Source: Solibacteraceae bacterium
GTDB taxonomy: Bacteria > Acidobacteriota > Terriglobia > Bryobacterales > Bryobacteraceae
Direction: 5' to 3'
Assembly: GCA_026984795.1 (NCBI GenBank)
Contig: JALSRK010000008.1
Span: 1 to 64,000 of the forward strand
Length of the DNA: 64,000 bases
Both the position numbers and the translations under genes were made by a program. Positions 1-8,658 of this stretch are shown here, piece after piece. Every line of letters begins with the position of its first letter. Positions within the stretch are counted from its first letter, which is position 1. Under the pieces are notes generated by a model. It saw only the letters and a list, made by a program, of their open reading frames with translations, did no database searches and was not told the origin of the DNA.

Positions 1-249
1 TTCGCCAGCGGTCCGTAATCGGTGGGCCAAGACGAGCGACTAGAGACCAGCGACTAGCGACGAGAGACCAGCGACCAAGTGTGCGAGTGGTACTATTTCT
101 ACGGGGCGTACGGTCGGGCCGTGGGCGGCCGGAACTCGCCGTTATGATCTTTTCGCCCTCCAGCAGATGGGTCTGCGCGAAGCGGCATCACGGGAAGCAT
201 GCCGCCGGACGGGTGCCGGCCGCACGAAGCATCACGCGAGGGTGCGCTC
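1..249. other. Intergenic window edge, no gene
   Basis: No convincing coding frame is visible. The stretch lies downstream of the minus-strand ThuA gene. Its only notable feature is a short direct repeat at 42-75. The open frames across it have no recognisable protein similarity and one continues antisense into the ThuA gene. Confidence 0.5.
42..75. repeat. Short direct repeat, 13-bp unit, 21-bp period
   Basis: AGAGACCAGCGAC occurs at 42-54 and again at 63-75. The spacer carries further partial copies of the GACTAGCGAC core. The period is 21 bp. It lies outside any gene and nothing in it suggests a promoter or attachment site. Its function is unknown. Confidence 0.6.
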
Positions 250-1740
250 CTATTCGAGCTTGCGTGCCGCCCACAGAATCGCGTTGCGGACCAGGCGGCG
301 GTAAGCGGGGTGGCGCATAGTCGAGGCCGAGTGGCCGAATTGGATGTAGACGGCGCGGGCCGTCTTGGAAGGGCCGACGTAGACCACCGGACGGTCGTTG
401 AGCGGGTGGCCGGTCTCCATCAGCACCTGGATGTCCGGCGAGTGCCACATGTTTTGGTAGGCCTCGTCGTGGAGGACGAGGGGGCCGACGCCGCGCAGGA
501 CCGGGTGGCGGGCCATGCCTTTGGCCGGGTAGGCGACAATCTCGACGCCCTCTTTGTAATGCGAGGCTTCGTGGCCGCCGGCAGGCTTCGTGAAATACTT
601 GCCGCCGATGACCTGTTCGTACCACCACGGCCAGTCCGTGTAATCGACGATCGCGTGGTGGATGGAGACCACGCCGCCGCCGCTTTCGACATAGCGTTTC
701 AGGTGCGCCCGCTGGGCCTCGGCCAGCGTCTCGTGCATGTCGTGGAGCACCACGGCGTCCCAGCGCTTCTCCATGCCTTCGCGGAAGGCCTGCTCCGGCG
801 AGACGGCGTGTTTCCAGACGATGTCCGGGTAGCTGTCGAAGAGGGTGTAGAACTCGACCGGGTAGGCGTGGCCCCCGGTGACGACCAGGACGCGGACGGC
901 GTTGGCGCTCTTGGCCGGGACGGGATCCAGGCGCGCCGGCAGCGTCACCCGGCCGGTGGCGGCCCACTCGGCGGCGCGGGCGAACATGGCCAACACGCCC
1001 GGCTGCCAGAGGGCGGAGACGTCATGGCCCAGGGGCGAATAGGCGGCGCGGCCGGCCCCGTACCGCACCACCCAGAGCATCGGCTCCTTCTTGCCGGTGC
1101 CGCGGCGGGCAGGGTCGCTGTAGGCCTGCGCGACGACGTGCGCGCCGGGGAGCAGATCGATGCGGTGGTAGAGTTCGTCGTTGGCCAGGAAACCGCCGGG
1201 AAAGCCCTGGGCGATGGGGTGGTCCGGATCGGCCCACTCGACGGGGAAGACGTGGCGGACGGAGTGGCCGATGTTTTCCGGTTTCCAGTCCAGGCCCAGG
1301 ATCTTGCGCCAGGCAGCCCAGCCGGAGGAGCGTGGCTCGGGGTATTGCCACTTGCCTTCGCGGAACTCCATGCCGAAGAAGGTCCCGTAAGCGGCCAGGT
1401 GGAAGGCAAACAGGCCCTTGCCGGAGCGGACGAACTCCTCGATGGCGGCCTCGGTCTCCGGCCCCCAGCGCGGGCCGTTGTAGTTGACGAAGACGAGGTC
1501 GTAGTCCTCGAGCGTGGCGGCGGTGATGCCCGCGGGCTCCTCCTCGACGCGCACTTCGAAGCGGCCGGTCTGCTCGAGGACGCGGCGCAGCAGCGGGGTG
1601 GTCTGCCGCCAGTCGTGGTAAGGGAGGTCGCTCGAGCCGGTGAGGATGAGTGTCTTGATGGGGGCCTGGGCGGCGCGGGCGGCAAACGCCGGGGCAAGAC
1701 ACAGCAGCAAGAGAAGAAGACGCGGCAGCCGCTGGGACAT
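250..1740 (-). CDS. Secreted protein with two tandem ThuA domains
   Basis: This 496-aa protein has a clear signal peptide (about residues 1-23: a leucine run, then AFAARA), so it acts outside the cytoplasm. Two ThuA-type class I glutamine-amidotransferase-like domains follow, at about 27-245 and 283-495. Both begin with a beta strand leading into a glycine turn (LILTGSSD and VLVVTGGHA), and both contain a GKGLFAFH/GGGVVSIH-type strand. ThuA proteins are linked to trehalose or other sugar use, but the reaction is poorly defined. An AAAGGAG ribosome site precedes the ATG. The gene follows the ThDP enzyme after 59 bp on the same strand, so the two may be cotranscribed. The fold is secure; the substrate is unknown. 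Confidence 0.82.
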   Translation of the reverse strand: MSQRLPRLLLLLLCLAPAFAARAAQAPIKTLILTGSSDLPYHDWRQTTPLLRRVLEQTGRFEVRVEEEPAGITAATLEDYDLVFVNYNGPRWGPETEAAIEEFVRSGKGLFAFHLAAYGTFFGMEFREGKWQYPEPRSSGWAAWRKILGLDWKPENIGHSVRHVFPVEWADPDHPIAQGFPGGFLANDELYHRIDLLPGAHVVAQAYSDPARRGTGKKEPMLWVVRYGAGRAAYSPLGHDVSALWQPGVLAMFARAAEWAATGRVTLPARLDPVPAKSANAVRVLVVTGGHAYPVEFYTLFDSYPDIVWKHAVSPEQAFREGMEKRWDAVVLHDMHETLAEAQRAHLKRYVESGGGVVSIHHAIVDYTDWPWWYEQVIGGKYFTKPAGGHEASHYKEGVEIVAYPAKGMARHPVLRGVGPLVLHDEAYQNMWHSPDIQVLMETGHPLNDRPVVYVGPSKTARAVYIQFGHSASTMRHPAYRRLVRNAILWAARKLE

Positions 1741-1799
1741 CGGAACGTACTCCTTTCACACCGGCCGGGCATGAAGCGGTGGCCGGTGGCGAGACCATT

Positions 1800-3476
1800 C
1801 TACCGGTTGGCGGCGCCCGCCGCCTTCTTGCGCTGGATCACCCACTCGCTGAACGGGGAGCGCGCCGGGCGGATCTCGACGTTGAGCAGATAGGGCTCGC
1901 CGGAGGCGAAGGCGCGCTGAACGGCGGGGCCGATCTGCTCCAGCCGGGTGATGCGCTCGGCCTTGCCGCCGAAGGCTTGCATGACGCGGTCGTAACGGCT
2001 GCGCCGCAGCTCGCAGCCCACGGTGGTGCCGTAGACGGCGCTCTGCAGTTCGCGTTCGACGCCCCAGGCGCCGTCGTTGCCGACGATGACGACGACGGGA
2101 AGGCGGTGGCGGACCAGGGTGTCCAGCTCGGCCAGGTAGAAGCCGAGGGAGCCGTCACCGGTGATCATGAGGACGCGGCGGCGGGGGTTGGCGATCTGGA
2201 GTCCGATGGCGTTCGGCAGGCCCGCGCCGATGGTGGCCAGCGGGCCCAAGCGGACCCAGCCGCCGGGCCGGTTGGCGGGCAGGATGGCGCGGCCCCAGTG
2301 GACGAACTCGCCGCCGTCCCAGGCGTAGAGGCACGGGGGCAGGTGGCGCTTCAGCTCGAAGAAGAAGGCGGCCGGGTGGATGGGGGCGCCGGAATCCGAA
2401 GCGTGGCGCTCGAGTTGGGCGAGCCAGTCGCGGCGGTAGCGCCGGAGCCGGGCGAGCCAGCGTTTGCGGTCCGGCCAGCGGCGTTCGCGCGCGGCTTCGT
2501 TCATCATGCGCAAGGCGGCCTTCAGGCCGGCGCAGATGCCGAGCTCGAGCGGACGGGTGTGTCCGAGCTCGGGCGCGTGGATGTCGATCTGGAGGAAGCG
2601 GGCCTCGGGGGAGAAGAGCCTGGGACCGCCGAGGGTGAGGCGCGAATCGATGCGTTTGCCGAGTACCAGCACCAGGTCGGCTTCCGGGAAGGCGCGGGTG
2701 ACGGCGCGGTTGAGCGCCGGATCGGCGTAGCCCATCGAATAGCGGAAGCTGTCGGGGACGGCGCCGCGGCCGAGGGCCAGGGAATAGTGCGGCAGGCGGG
2801 TGCGGGCGAGGAATTCCCGGAGTTCGGCGCCGGCGTCGGCCCACCAGACGCCGCTGCCGGCGATGACGACGGGGCGCTCGGCGGCCTGGAGCAGATCCAG
2901 GGCCTTTTCGATTTCGTTCGGAGCGGGAGCGAGCTCTGGCGGAGGGAGGAGCTGCGGCGCGGGAAGCGGGCGATCGGTAGCGCCTTCGAAGACGTCGGCC
3001 GGAACGGATAGGTGGACCGGGCCCATGCGGCCGGCGGTGGCTTCGGCGAAGGCGCGGCCGAGCAAGTAGGGCACCTGAGCCGGATTGCCGGCCTGGGCGG
3101 CCCATTTCACCACCGGCGCGGCCATGCCTACCTGATCGATCACCTGGAAGAGCTGCCGGCCGGCTCCGGCGGCGGGGGCGGCTCCGCTGACGGCGACCAG
3201 CGGGCTGCCGATCAGATACGCGGTCGCGATCCCGGTGAGCGAGTTTGTATGGCCGGGGCCGCCGGTGACCAGCGAGACGGCGGGGCGGCGGCGCTGGCGG
3301 GCGACGACGTCGGCGGCGTGGGTGACGCCGGATTCGTGGCGCATGTCGATGATGCGGATACCGGCGGCGTCGGCGCGGGAGAGGACCTCGTTCAAGTGGT
3401 CGCCGACCAGGGTGAAGAGCTCCCGGATGCCCGCCTGGAGGAGGGTTTCGACGAAGAGTTGTGCGCCGGTGGGCAT
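1800..3476 (-). CDS. Thiamine-pyrophosphate-dependent enzyme (acetolactate synthase/oxalyl-CoA decarboxylase-like)
   Basis: A 558-aa cytoplasmic enzyme with the three-domain ThDP architecture. The N-terminal pyrimidine-binding domain carries the RHESG motif with the conserved catalytic Glu. A central domain follows (about 190-330). The C-terminal pyrophosphate domain has GDGSLGF and a GNDGAWG metal-binding motif. Length and motifs match IlvB-type enzymes, but no regulatory small subunit (ilvN) is adjacent. A catabolic or oxalyl-CoA/2-hydroxyacyl lyase role is therefore as likely as acetolactate synthesis. I chose the ATG at 3474-3476 because similarity to the family begins there (MPTGAQLFVE). 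The frame stays open far upstream, but that part is antisense to galE and is not coding. Confidence 0.8.
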   Translation of the reverse strand: MPTGAQLFVETLLQAGIRELFTLVGDHLNEVLSRADAAGIRIIDMRHESGVTHAADVVARQRRRPAVSLVTGGPGHTNSLTGIATAYLIGSPLVAVSGAAPAAGAGRQLFQVIDQVGMAAPVVKWAAQAGNPAQVPYLLGRAFAEATAGRMGPVHLSVPADVFEGATDRPLPAPQLLPPPELAPAPNEIEKALDLLQAAERPVVIAGSGVWWADAGAELREFLARTRLPHYSLALGRGAVPDSFRYSMGYADPALNRAVTRAFPEADLVLVLGKRIDSRLTLGGPRLFSPEARFLQIDIHAPELGHTRPLELGICAGLKAALRMMNEAARERRWPDRKRWLARLRRYRRDWLAQLERHASDSGAPIHPAAFFFELKRHLPPCLYAWDGGEFVHWGRAILPANRPGGWVRLGPLATIGAGLPNAIGLQIANPRRRVLMITGDGSLGFYLAELDTLVRHRLPVVVIVGNDGAWGVERELQSAVYGTTVGCELRRSRYDRVMQAFGGKAERITRLEQIGPAVQRAFASGEPYLLNVEIRPARSPFSEWVIQRKKAAGAANR

Positions 3477-3608
3477 GGGAACGAAACCGGTTCGCTTTAT
3501 GGGGGCCAAGGGCCGCGCGAAGCCCCCGAGCTCGCGAATATGCCATGCTAATACATCTGGCTCCCTTTGTCCGCCTGAGCCGGCGCGGAGCCGGGGCGAT
3601 CCACAGTC

Positions 3609-4589
3609 ATGGCGAAGATTCTGGTCACTGGAGGAGCCGGCTACATCGGCTCGCATACGGTTTATCTGCTGCTGAAGAACGGCTTCGACGTCACCGTCGT
3701 GGACGACTTGTCGCGCGGCCATATGCACAACGTTCCGTTGAAACGTCTCCGGGAGCTGCGGCTGCAGGACACCGAAGCGCTGGTCGATCTCTGCGACACG
3801 GTGAAGTTCGACGCCGTGATCCACTTCGCGGCCTACATCGCGGTGGGGGAATCCACCGAGCAGCCCGAGCTGTACTTCAGCAACAACGTCGGGGGCTCGC
3901 TGTCGTTGTTCACGGCGATGCGGGAGACGGGCGTCCGCAGGCTGGTGTTTTCCTCGAGCGCGGCCGTCTACGGCACCCCGAAGGAAGTTCCGGTGAGCGA
4001 GGACGCGCCGATCGCGCCGGTGAGCCCGTACGGGGAATCCAAGGCGATGGTGGAGCGGATGCTGCGGTGGTTGGACGAATACAGCGGGCTGCGGAGCGTG
4101 TCGCTGCGGTACTTCAACGCCTGCGGGGCGGAGCCGGGTTCGGGGCTGGGCGAGGAGCACGAGCCGGAGACGCACTTGCTGCCGCTGGTGCTCCGGGCGG
4201 TGCTCACGGGCGAGCCGGTGACAGTGTTCGGCGACGACTACGCGACGCCGGACGGCACCTGCATCCGGGACTACATCCATGTGAGCGACCTGGCGCGGGC
4301 GCACATCCTGGCGGTGGAGAAGCTGCTCGAGGGCGCGCCGAGCGACACGCTGAACGTCGGCACCGGCCGGGGCTACTCGGTGATGGAGGTGCTGCGGGCG
4401 GTGGAGAAGGTGACGGGCAAGAAGGTCCCCTACAAGATCGGGCCGCGGCGCGCCGGGGATCCGCCGGAGCTGGTGGCCGATCCGGGACGGCTGAAGCGGA
4501 CGCTCGGCTGGGAGCCGGAGTACACGGACCTTGAGCGGATCGTGGCCACGGCCTGGGAGTTCGAGCAGGCGAAGAAGGAGAACAAGTAG
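3609..4589 (+). CDS. galE: UDP-glucose 4-epimerase
   Basis: A 326-aa extended short-chain dehydrogenase that interconverts UDP-glucose and UDP-galactose for cell-surface glycans. The Rossmann NAD motif GGAGYIGSH is at residues 8-16. The catalytic Ser region SSSAAVYG is near 116-123, and YGESK (Tyr about 141, Lys about 145) completes the triad. The domain order, and the DGTCIRDYIHV segment typical of GalE, support the specific call over a general epimerase. The length is normal. pyrE follows after 7 bp, so the two are probably one transcript. The ThDP gene diverges upstream. Confidence 0.93.
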   Translation: MAKILVTGGAGYIGSHTVYLLLKNGFDVTVVDDLSRGHMHNVPLKRLRELRLQDTEALVDLCDTVKFDAVIHFAAYIAVGESTEQPELYFSNNVGGSLSLFTAMRETGVRRLVFSSSAAVYGTPKEVPVSEDAPIAPVSPYGESKAMVERMLRWLDEYSGLRSVSLRYFNACGAEPGSGLGEEHEPETHLLPLVLRAVLTGEPVTVFGDDYATPDGTCIRDYIHVSDLARAHILAVEKLLEGAPSDTLNVGTGRGYSVMEVLRAVEKVTGKKVPYKIGPRRAGDPPELVADPGRLKRTLGWEPEYTDLERIVATAWEFEQAKKENK

Positions 4590-4596
4590 GCGAGCG

Positions 4597-5157
4597 ATGG
4601 CGGAGGCAACGGATCGGGAGCGGCTGAAGAAGATCCTCGAGACGCTTTCGGTGCGGCGGGGCGAAGAGTTTACGCTGGCCAGCGGGCGCAAGAGCACCGT
4701 CTACGTGGATGCGCGGCTGACGACGCTGAAGGCCGAGGCGATGCCGCTGATCGGGAGGCTGTTCCTGGATAAGATGGCCGAGCGCGGCTGGCGCCCGGCG
4801 GCGGTGGGCGGCCTGACGATGGGGGCCGATCCGATCGTGGCGGCGATCGCCCGGGAGAGCCTGGAGCGGCCGCCGGTGATCGACGCCTTCATCGTGCGCA
4901 AGGAGGCCAAGCGGCACGGCATGCAGCGGCGGATCGAGGGGCTGGGCGAGAGAGGGCCGCTCGAGGTGGTGATCGTCGAGGACGTGGCGACGACGGGCGG
5001 CTCGGCGGCCAAGGCGATCGAGGCCTGCCGGGAAGAAGGGCACCGGGTGCTGGGGGCGATCGCCCTGGTCGATCGCGAAGAGGGCGCGGCCGAGCACATC
5101 GAGAAAGACCTGGCGTGCCCGTTCGACCGGATCTTCCGCCTGAGCGAACTGGGATAG
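4597..5157 (+). CDS. pyrE: Orotate phosphoribosyltransferase
   Basis: A 186-aa type I phosphoribosyltransferase making orotidine 5'-phosphate from orotate and PRPP in pyrimidine synthesis. The PRPP-binding signature VVIVEDVATTGGSA is near residues 123-136. The N-terminal FTLASGRKSTVYVDAR segment is typical of PyrE. The ATG at 4597 begins the similarity and lies 7 bp after the galE stop; the frame is open further upstream only inside galE. The gene converges on the response regulator, whose stop is 15 bp away. No other pyrimidine genes are in the window. Confidence 0.93.
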   Translation: MAEATDRERLKKILETLSVRRGEEFTLASGRKSTVYVDARLTTLKAEAMPLIGRLFLDKMAERGWRPAAVGGLTMGADPIVAAIARESLERPPVIDAFIVRKEAKRHGMQRRIEGLGERGPLEVVIVEDVATTGGSAAKAIEACREEGHRVLGAIALVDREEGAAEHIEKDLACPFDRIFRLSELG

Positions 5158-5172
5158 CATGTCGGGACCGTT

Positions 5173-6630
5173 TCAGGCCGGGGGGCCCGCGGCCAGGTAG
5201 ACGTCGTAGGCGGTGACGCGGCCGGGCTCGGCGCGCAGCACGATGTCGCCGCCCATGGCGCGGACGATCTCGCCCAGGGCAGGGCAGTCCTCTTCCACCG
5301 AGTTCGGCGGGGGAATCATGACGTTTCCGGCGGAGCTGATCGAGACGAGAGCATAGACGCCGGCTTCGAGGCGCGTGTGGGCGCGGGCGTATTCGGTGAG
5401 CAGCTCCACTTCGTCGGTTTCGATCTCGATGCGGCCGCCGAAAGGCAGGCGCCGGCTGCTCAGCAGGACGAGGTCGAGGATCGCCTGCTCCAGCGCCGCC
5501 GGGCGGGCGACGGCGTGAACCGGCTTCTTGGCAGCAAGGGTTTCCACATAGACGCCCTGGCCGGCGACGAGGGGCAGGACGGGCGCGAGATCTTGGACGA
5601 GCTGGTCGAGGGCGACGGTGCGGGGGCGGTCTGCGCTGTGGGAGGCGAGCACACGGATCTTCTCGACCAGGACTTTCAGGCGTTTCATCGTTTCCTCAGC
5701 GGGATCCGGCTGGGGCGCCGTCGCGCCCGCGCAGCCGCCTTCGGATTCCGCCGGGCCCTCCCCGGACGCCGGTGAAACGGAGGCCAGCAGATCGGCGGCG
5801 CCGGAGGCGAGGCGCTCGAGGGTTTCCAAGCGGTGGTGGAGGCCGTGGGTGACGGCCCAGCCGGCGTGTTCTTCGAGGCGCCGGGCACGGAAGACGAAGG
5901 CCGCGCCAACCACTTCGCCCTCCTCGTCGCGGAGGGGTGAGACGGCGCCTTCCACCGGGCTTTCGGTTCCGTGCCGGCTGACGAGCAGAACATCGTCGCC
6001 GATGCCCACGCTCCTGCCTTCCCGCAGGACGCGCCACGCCGGATCGGGCTTGAGGGAGCCGGTGCGCCGGTCCAGCAGGACGATGACGTCGCCGGCGGGG
6101 TGTCCGCAGGCCTGGGCCCGGTCCCAGCCGGTGAGGCGCTCGGCGGCCCGGTTGAGGAAGGCGACGCGGGCATCGGCCCCGGTGAGCACGACGGCGTCCT
6201 GGAAGCTGCCGAGCGCGGTGGCCAGGCGGTGTTCGCTTTCCCGTAGGCGGCGCTCCCGGGGGTGGCGGTCCAAGGCGATCTCGACGGCGGAGCGCAACGA
6301 GCGGTCGTCGAAGGGCTTCAGCACGTAGCCCGACGGAGAGCTGCGTTTGGCCCGGGCGAGGATCGAGTCGTCGGCATAGGCGGTAAGGAACACCACCGGG
6401 ATGCCGAGCCGCTCGTGAAGCTCCTGGGCGGCGTCGATGCCGTCCATGCGGCCTTTCAGTTTGATGTCCATCAGCACCAGATCCGGCTCGGTCTCCACCG
6501 CCCGCCGGATGGCTCCGACTCCGGAAGCCGCGGCGCCGACGACGTGATAGCCGAGCTTGCGCAGCGACTCTTCGATGTCGGCCGCCACCACGCGTTCGTC
6601 TTCGACAACGAGGATCTTAGGTTTTCTCAT
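5173..6630 (-). CDS. Response regulator: REC-PAS with degenerate kinase-like C-terminus
   Basis: A 485-aa cytoplasmic signalling protein. A CheY-like receiver occupies about 1-120, with acidic pocket E10/D11, phosphoacceptor D55 (LVLMDIK) and the conserved Lys in YVLKPF. A PAS domain follows at about 130-245. The last 180 residues look like a histidine kinase dimerisation and ATPase module that has lost its catalytic parts: no clear phosphoacceptor His box, no N-box Asn (LVLLSSRRLP instead) and no DxGxG. It is therefore an output or scaffold protein rather than a working kinase. It overlaps the upstream kinase gene by 4 bp, implying translational coupling and a cognate pair. Confidence 0.82.
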   Translation of the reverse strand: MRKPKILVVEDERVVAADIEESLRKLGYHVVGAAASGVGAIRRAVETEPDLVLMDIKLKGRMDGIDAAQELHERLGIPVVFLTAYADDSILARAKRSSPSGYVLKPFDDRSLRSAVEIALDRHPRERRLRESEHRLATALGSFQDAVVLTGADARVAFLNRAAERLTGWDRAQACGHPAGDVIVLLDRRTGSLKPDPAWRVLREGRSVGIGDDVLLVSRHGTESPVEGAVSPLRDEEGEVVGAAFVFRARRLEEHAGWAVTHGLHHRLETLERLASGAADLLASVSPASGEGPAESEGGCAGATAPQPDPAEETMKRLKVLVEKIRVLASHSADRPRTVALDQLVQDLAPVLPLVAGQGVYVETLAAKKPVHAVARPAALEQAILDLVLLSSRRLPFGGRIEIETDEVELLTEYARAHTRLEAGVYALVSISSAGNVMIPPPNSVEEDCPALGEIVRAMGGDIVLRAEPGRVTAYDVYLAAGPPA

Positions 6631-7784
6631 AGTGGTTGGTCTCCCTGTTCGTCTCGAGGACGCTCCGGGAATGTCACCCGGAACTCGGCGCCGCCGTCGC
6701 TGTGGACCGAGAGTGCGCCGTTGAGTTGCTCGGTGAAGATCTCGACGAGCCGCAGCCCGAGAGAGCCGCCGGCGGGCAGGCCGTTGGCGAAGCCGACGCC
6801 GTTGTCGCTCACGGCGAGCGTCCAGGCGAAGCGGGTGGGGACGCCGGCGGGCGCCCGTCTCATGACGATGCGGATCTCGCCGGGGCGGCCGCCGGGGAAG
6901 GCGTGCTGGAGGGCGTTGCTGACCAGCTCGTGGACGATGAGGCCGCAGGGGACGGCGAGGTCGATCGGCAGGCGGGCGCCGCCGGCGTCGATGACGAGCG
7001 AGATGCGCGCCGAATCGACTCCATAGGAGCTGAAGAGGCTGGCGGCCAGCCGCTTGACGTACTCGCCGAAATCCACCGAGTCGATGTGGCCGGAGCGGTG
7101 CAGTTGTTCGTGCACCAGGGCCATCGCCCGCACGCGCCCCTGGCTCTCGGCGAGGATGCGCAAGGCTCCCTCGTCGGTGACGCGTGACGCCTGGAGGCTC
7201 AACAGGCTCGAGATCACTTGCAGGTTGTTCTTCACCCGATGGTGGACCTCGCGGACGAGCACTTCTTTCTCCCGCAGCGCCGCGGCGGCCCGCCGCAAGG
7301 CGTTATGGCGCTCGAGGGCCGCGCCGTAGAAGGCGGCCAGCGTCCGGAGCAGCCCTTCACCAGGTGCGGCGTCCGCCGGCCGGGCGACGACGATCTCCCC
7401 GGCGGGGCGTCCACCGGCGGCGACCCGCACGGTGAGAACCGTACCCCGGCGGTCGCGTTGCGCCGCCGAAATCCGTTGGCCGGACGGCACGCCGCACGAG
7501 CAGAGGACGGCGGAGCGCCCGGACGGCTGGTCCAAGGCGGTGACGTAGCCCCAGGCGCTGCCGGTGAGGCGTAAGGCCTCCCGGAGAACGGCAACGGCCA
7601 TCTGTTCGGGCTCGGGGGAGGTGGAGAGGAGCGGCTCGCGGAGCCGTTCCAGGGCCGGGCCGAGCGCCGTGGGGGCACGGCGGCCCCGCGGGCGGCGGGC
7701 GGCGGCGCGCCACCGCCGGACGACGGACCGAAGCCGCCGCCGGAATGCGGTCCGGACCGCGTTAGCCAAGCTCCACCTCGCCAT
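6627..7784 (-). CDS. Sensor histidine kinase (GAF-HisKA_2-HATPase)
   Basis: A 385-aa soluble kinase. A basic N-terminus leads to a GAF-like sensor domain (about 50-165), then the HisKA_2-type phosphoacceptor box REVHHRVKNNLQ (about 178-190). The HATPase_c domain shows the N box (HELVSNALQHAF), the G1 box (SDNGVGF) and the G2 box (GGSLGLRLV). No membrane segment is seen, so it likely senses a cytoplasmic cue. The motifs are intact, unlike those of its overlapping partner regulator, so phosphotransfer should run from this protein to D55 of that partner. Its start diverges from the adenosyltransferase gene across 211 bp. Confidence 0.87.
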   Translation of the reverse strand: MARWSLANAVRTAFRRRLRSVVRRWRAAARRPRGRRAPTALGPALERLREPLLSTSPEPEQMAVAVLREALRLTGSAWGYVTALDQPSGRSAVLCSCGVPSGQRISAAQRDRRGTVLTVRVAAGGRPAGEIVVARPADAAPGEGLLRTLAAFYGAALERHNALRRAAAALREKEVLVREVHHRVKNNLQVISSLLSLQASRVTDEGALRILAESQGRVRAMALVHEQLHRSGHIDSVDFGEYVKRLAASLFSSYGVDSARISLVIDAGGARLPIDLAVPCGLIVHELVSNALQHAFPGGRPGEIRIVMRRAPAGVPTRFAWTLAVSDNGVGFANGLPAGGSLGLRLVEIFTEQLNGALSVHSDGGAEFRVTFPERPRDEQGDQPL

Positions 7785-7995
7785 GTCGAAGGGTCTCGTT
7801 CACCGCCCCGATTCTACGCCGGGGACGCCGGAGCGCAGCCGAGGCCGCAAGGTCAACTGATTGAAAACAGGGATATTATTCATGGCGGTTCCTACGTGAC
7901 CGCCGCTGCGGCGTTCTGCCTCCAGGCGGCGGGAGGGCGAAATCGGATAACCTGGGGAAATCCCGGCGCTGTCCGGGGAGTTCCGGGAGGAGCCC
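7785..7995. other. Divergent intergenic region
   Basis: The 211-bp space between the kinase (minus) and the adenosyltransferase (plus) holds an AT-rich island near 7860-7885 that could contain promoters. I could not define a convincing -35/-10 pair on either strand. No cobalamin-riboswitch core was recognised. Confidence 0.4.
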
Positions 7996-8625
7996 ATGAG
8001 CGAAACGCCTTTCGACAAGCCGCGGCTGAAGTTGAACAAGATCTATACGCGCACGGGAGACGAGGGCCGGACACGGCTGGCGAGCGGCCGGCAGGTCTCC
8101 AAGGCCGATCCGCGGCTCGAGTGTTACGGCGCCGTGGACGAGCTGAACGCCTACGTCGGCATGGCGCGGCTGACGGCCGGCGGTTTGTCGAACCGCGAGC
8201 CGCGCCTGAAACCTCTGGCCGAGAGCCTGCTGCGGGTGCAGCACGAACTGTTCAACCTCGGCTCGATCCTGGCAACCGATCCGGAAGCCGCCGGTGAGCG
8301 CCAGCCACGGATCACGGCGGCCGAGGTGGAGCGGCTCGAAAAAGAGATCGACGCCGCTTCGGCGGAGCTGCCTGAGCTGACGTCGTTCGTCCTGCCGGGC
8401 GGGAGCCGGCTGAACGTGGAGCTGCACGCGTGCCGTACGGTCTGCCGGCGTGCCGAGCGGCTCGCGGCGGGCCTGGCCGAGACGGAACGCGTCTCGCCGG
8501 AAGTCCTGCGCTATTTGAACCGCCTCAGCGACGCCTTCTTCGTTTGGAGCCGCTGGGTGAACCGGCTGCTGCGCGTCGAGGAGACGCTCTGGGACCCGAA
8601 CCGGGCGGCCTCGGCGGGCGGCTGA
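7996..8625 (+). CDS. pduO: PduO-type cob(I)alamin adenosyltransferase
   Basis: A 209-aa enzyme that transfers the adenosyl group of ATP to cob(I)alamin, making adenosylcobalamin. The family signature KIYTRTGDEGRTRL lies near residues 14-27. The conserved AVDELNAYVGMAR and the C-terminal LNRLSDAFFVWSRW helix follow. The length is typical of the trimeric PduO/MMAB class. It stands alone and converges with the oxoglutarate decarboxylase gene. Its product could serve any B12 enzyme; the corrinoid cluster at 60-64 kb uses methyl-corrinoids and would not need it directly. Confidence 0.9.
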   Translation: MSETPFDKPRLKLNKIYTRTGDEGRTRLASGRQVSKADPRLECYGAVDELNAYVGMARLTAGGLSNREPRLKPLAESLLRVQHELFNLGSILATDPEAAGERQPRITAAEVERLEKEIDAASAELPELTSFVLPGGSRLNVELHACRTVCRRAERLAAGLAETERVSPEVLRYLNRLSDAFFVWSRWVNRLLRVEETLWDPNRAASAGG

Positions 8626-8658
8626 GAGTTCTCGAGATCTCCTCCAGCCGGCGCCCCC

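Noticed and set aside
3477-4697. Upstream continuation of the ThDP enzyme frame, about 400 codons
   Set aside because: It is antisense to galE and the start of pyrE, both with full motif support, and shows no ThDP-enzyme similarity.
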